DNA from: JACRLI01 sp035542815
Lineage (GTDB): Bacteria > Eisenbacteria > RBG-16-71-46 > JACRLI01
Direction of reading: 5' to 3'
Assembly: GCA_035542815.1 (NCBI GenBank)
Contig: DATKKS010000041.1
Location: 1-21,636, forward strand
Length of the DNA: 21,636 bases
Both the position numbers and the translations under genes were made by a program. This document shows, one piece after another, positions 21,043-21,636 of this stretch (the first letter of the stretch is position 1; each line of letters begins with the position of its first letter). Under the pieces are notes generated by a model, which did not search any database, was not told the origin of the DNA, and saw only the letters and a list, made by a program, of their open reading frames with translations.

Positions 21043-21636
21043 GGCCCCTCCAGCACCCCCCGGCCCGCCGCCAGCAGCTCCCCGGCGCGCCGCAGCACCT
21101 CCGCCACCGAGATGCGGTCCAGGCAGAAGTCGTCCGGGCGCACGCAGCGCCGCTGGTCGCACGGGCAGCACGGCAGCGGCATGTGCAGGTGGGCGTGGCG
21201 CGCCCCGGCCGGCGCGACGGTGTGCGGCAGCGACGGGCCGAACAGCGCCAGCACCGGGGTCCCGACGGCCGCCGCCAGGTGCATCGGGGCCGAGTCGTTG
21301 GCCACCAGCAGGTCGCTCGCCTCCAGCCGCGCGCCGGCCTCGTCCAGGCTCAGCCGGCCCGCCAGGTTCTCGGCCCCCGAGGCCTCCAGTTGCGCCCCCA
21401 GCGGGGCGTCCTCGGCGCCTCCGGTGACCCACACCCGCGCGCCGGCCGCGCGCAGCCGGCGGGCCAGCTCCCCGAAGCGCTCCAGCCGCCACCGGCGCAG
21501 CACCCGGTGGCACCCCGGGTGCAGCGCCACCAGCGGCCCGCCGGGGCCGGCCGGGGCGGCCGCGCCGGCATCGCCCGCCGCGCTCCCGCCGCGGCCGGCC
21601 TGCCACGCCCGGGCCGCGGCCCTCGCGGCGTCCGAG
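21033..21636 (-). CDS. Glycosyltransferase family 9 (heptosyltransferase-like), C-terminal part, cut by window edge
   Basis: About 200 codons of the 3' end; the gene runs off the right edge, and reading in frame starts at 21635. The visible part is the C-terminal GT-B domain of the ADP-heptose:LPS heptosyltransferase family: PLVALHPGCHR...WRLERFGELARRL (the P.V.L.PG....K.W...RF..L pattern), VWVTGGAEDAPL, NLAGRLSLDEAGARLEASDLLVANDSAPMHLAAAVGTPVLALFGPS (the donor-site signature) and a terminal cysteine cluster CCPC...C.....C shared by many GT9 enzymes. It would add heptose or a related sugar to LPS core in the cytoplasm. The upstream Ala/Gly/Pro-rich stretch near 21540-21630 looks like an insert before the domain. 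Its TGA overlaps the GT4 start region. Confidence 0.9.
   Translation of the reverse strand, partial: SDAARAAARAWQAGRGGSAAGDAGAAAPAGPGGPLVALHPGCHRVLRRWRLERFGELARRLRAAGARVWVTGGAEDAPLGAQLEASGAENLAGRLSLDEAGARLEASDLLVANDSAPMHLAAAVGTPVLALFGPSLPHTVAPAGARHAHLHMPLPCCPCDQRRCVRPDDFCLDRISVAEVLRRAGELLAAGRGVLEGPCG
21045..21051 (-). promoter_or_regulatory. Shine-Dalgarno of the GT4 gene
   Basis: GGAGGGG on the minus strand lies within the last codons of the GT9 gene, two bases before GTG 21042 (its GGAGG core is four bases away). It supports the start used, with translation coupled to the GT9 gene. Confidence 0.55.

Noticed and set aside
1..21636. tRNA, rRNA, CRISPR, insertion sequence or prophage features
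   Set aside because: No cloverleaf with conserved T-loop bases, no spaced direct repeats, no transposase or integrase motifs and no terminal inverted repeats were found on either strand by reading.

Overview
The window is one very GC-rich (roughly 70% or more), tightly packed stretch in which every supported gene lies on the minus strand. I read it from the right edge to the left. The gene content (Omp85/TamA-type barrel, TamB, O-antigen-ligase-like protein, heptosyltransferase-like GT9) shows a diderm, LPS-type bacterium. The GC content, the GatCAB amidotransferase and the large peptidase/propeller/barrel fusion would suit an environmental lineage such as Gemmatimonadota, Candidatus Eisenbacteria or another FCB/deltaproteobacteria-like group. 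That placement is inference; no rRNA or other phylogenetic marker was read that would fix it.

Region 1 (21636 to 18770) is a cell-surface glycan block: the 3' part of a GT9 heptosyltransferase-like gene, a GT4 glycosyltransferase and a polytopic O-antigen ligase/polymerase-like protein, all overlapping by a few bases. Region 2 (18736 to 7973) is an outer-membrane biogenesis block: the site-2 protease RseP, a three-POTRA Omp85 protein (TamA-like), TamB (its start codon directly abuts the omp85 stop), and a 1131-residue protein that appears to join a signal peptide, a HExxH metallopeptidase, a six-unit PD40/TolB-like propeller, a disordered linker and a terminal beta-barrel. Region 3 (7989 to 1220) carries the PcrA/UvrD helicase, gatC-gatA-gatB (4-base overlaps) and a LarA-family (DUF2088) protein in which every cofactor and catalytic position I can align is substituted. 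Gaps from GT9 to the LarA-like gene are never more than 49 bases, so the whole 20 kb could be read as one polycistronic run; no terminator or clear promoter was seen inside it.

Region 4 (1209 to 599) is a self-contained unit: a sigma70-like promoter (TTGACA, 18-base spacer, TAGGCT), a one-cysteine peroxiredoxin gene and a strong Rho-independent terminator. Region 5 (525 to 1) is the 5' part of purD, cut by the window edge.

The points most worth a second look are the apparently cofactor-free LarA homologue attached to gatCAB, the peptidase-propeller-barrel fusion next to tamA/tamB, the shared WHFS-type C-terminal signature of the two barrels, and an exact 45-bp tandem duplication in the linker of the fusion protein. 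No tRNA, rRNA, CRISPR, insertion sequence or phage feature was found. There is no gene-free stretch longer than about 140 bases.
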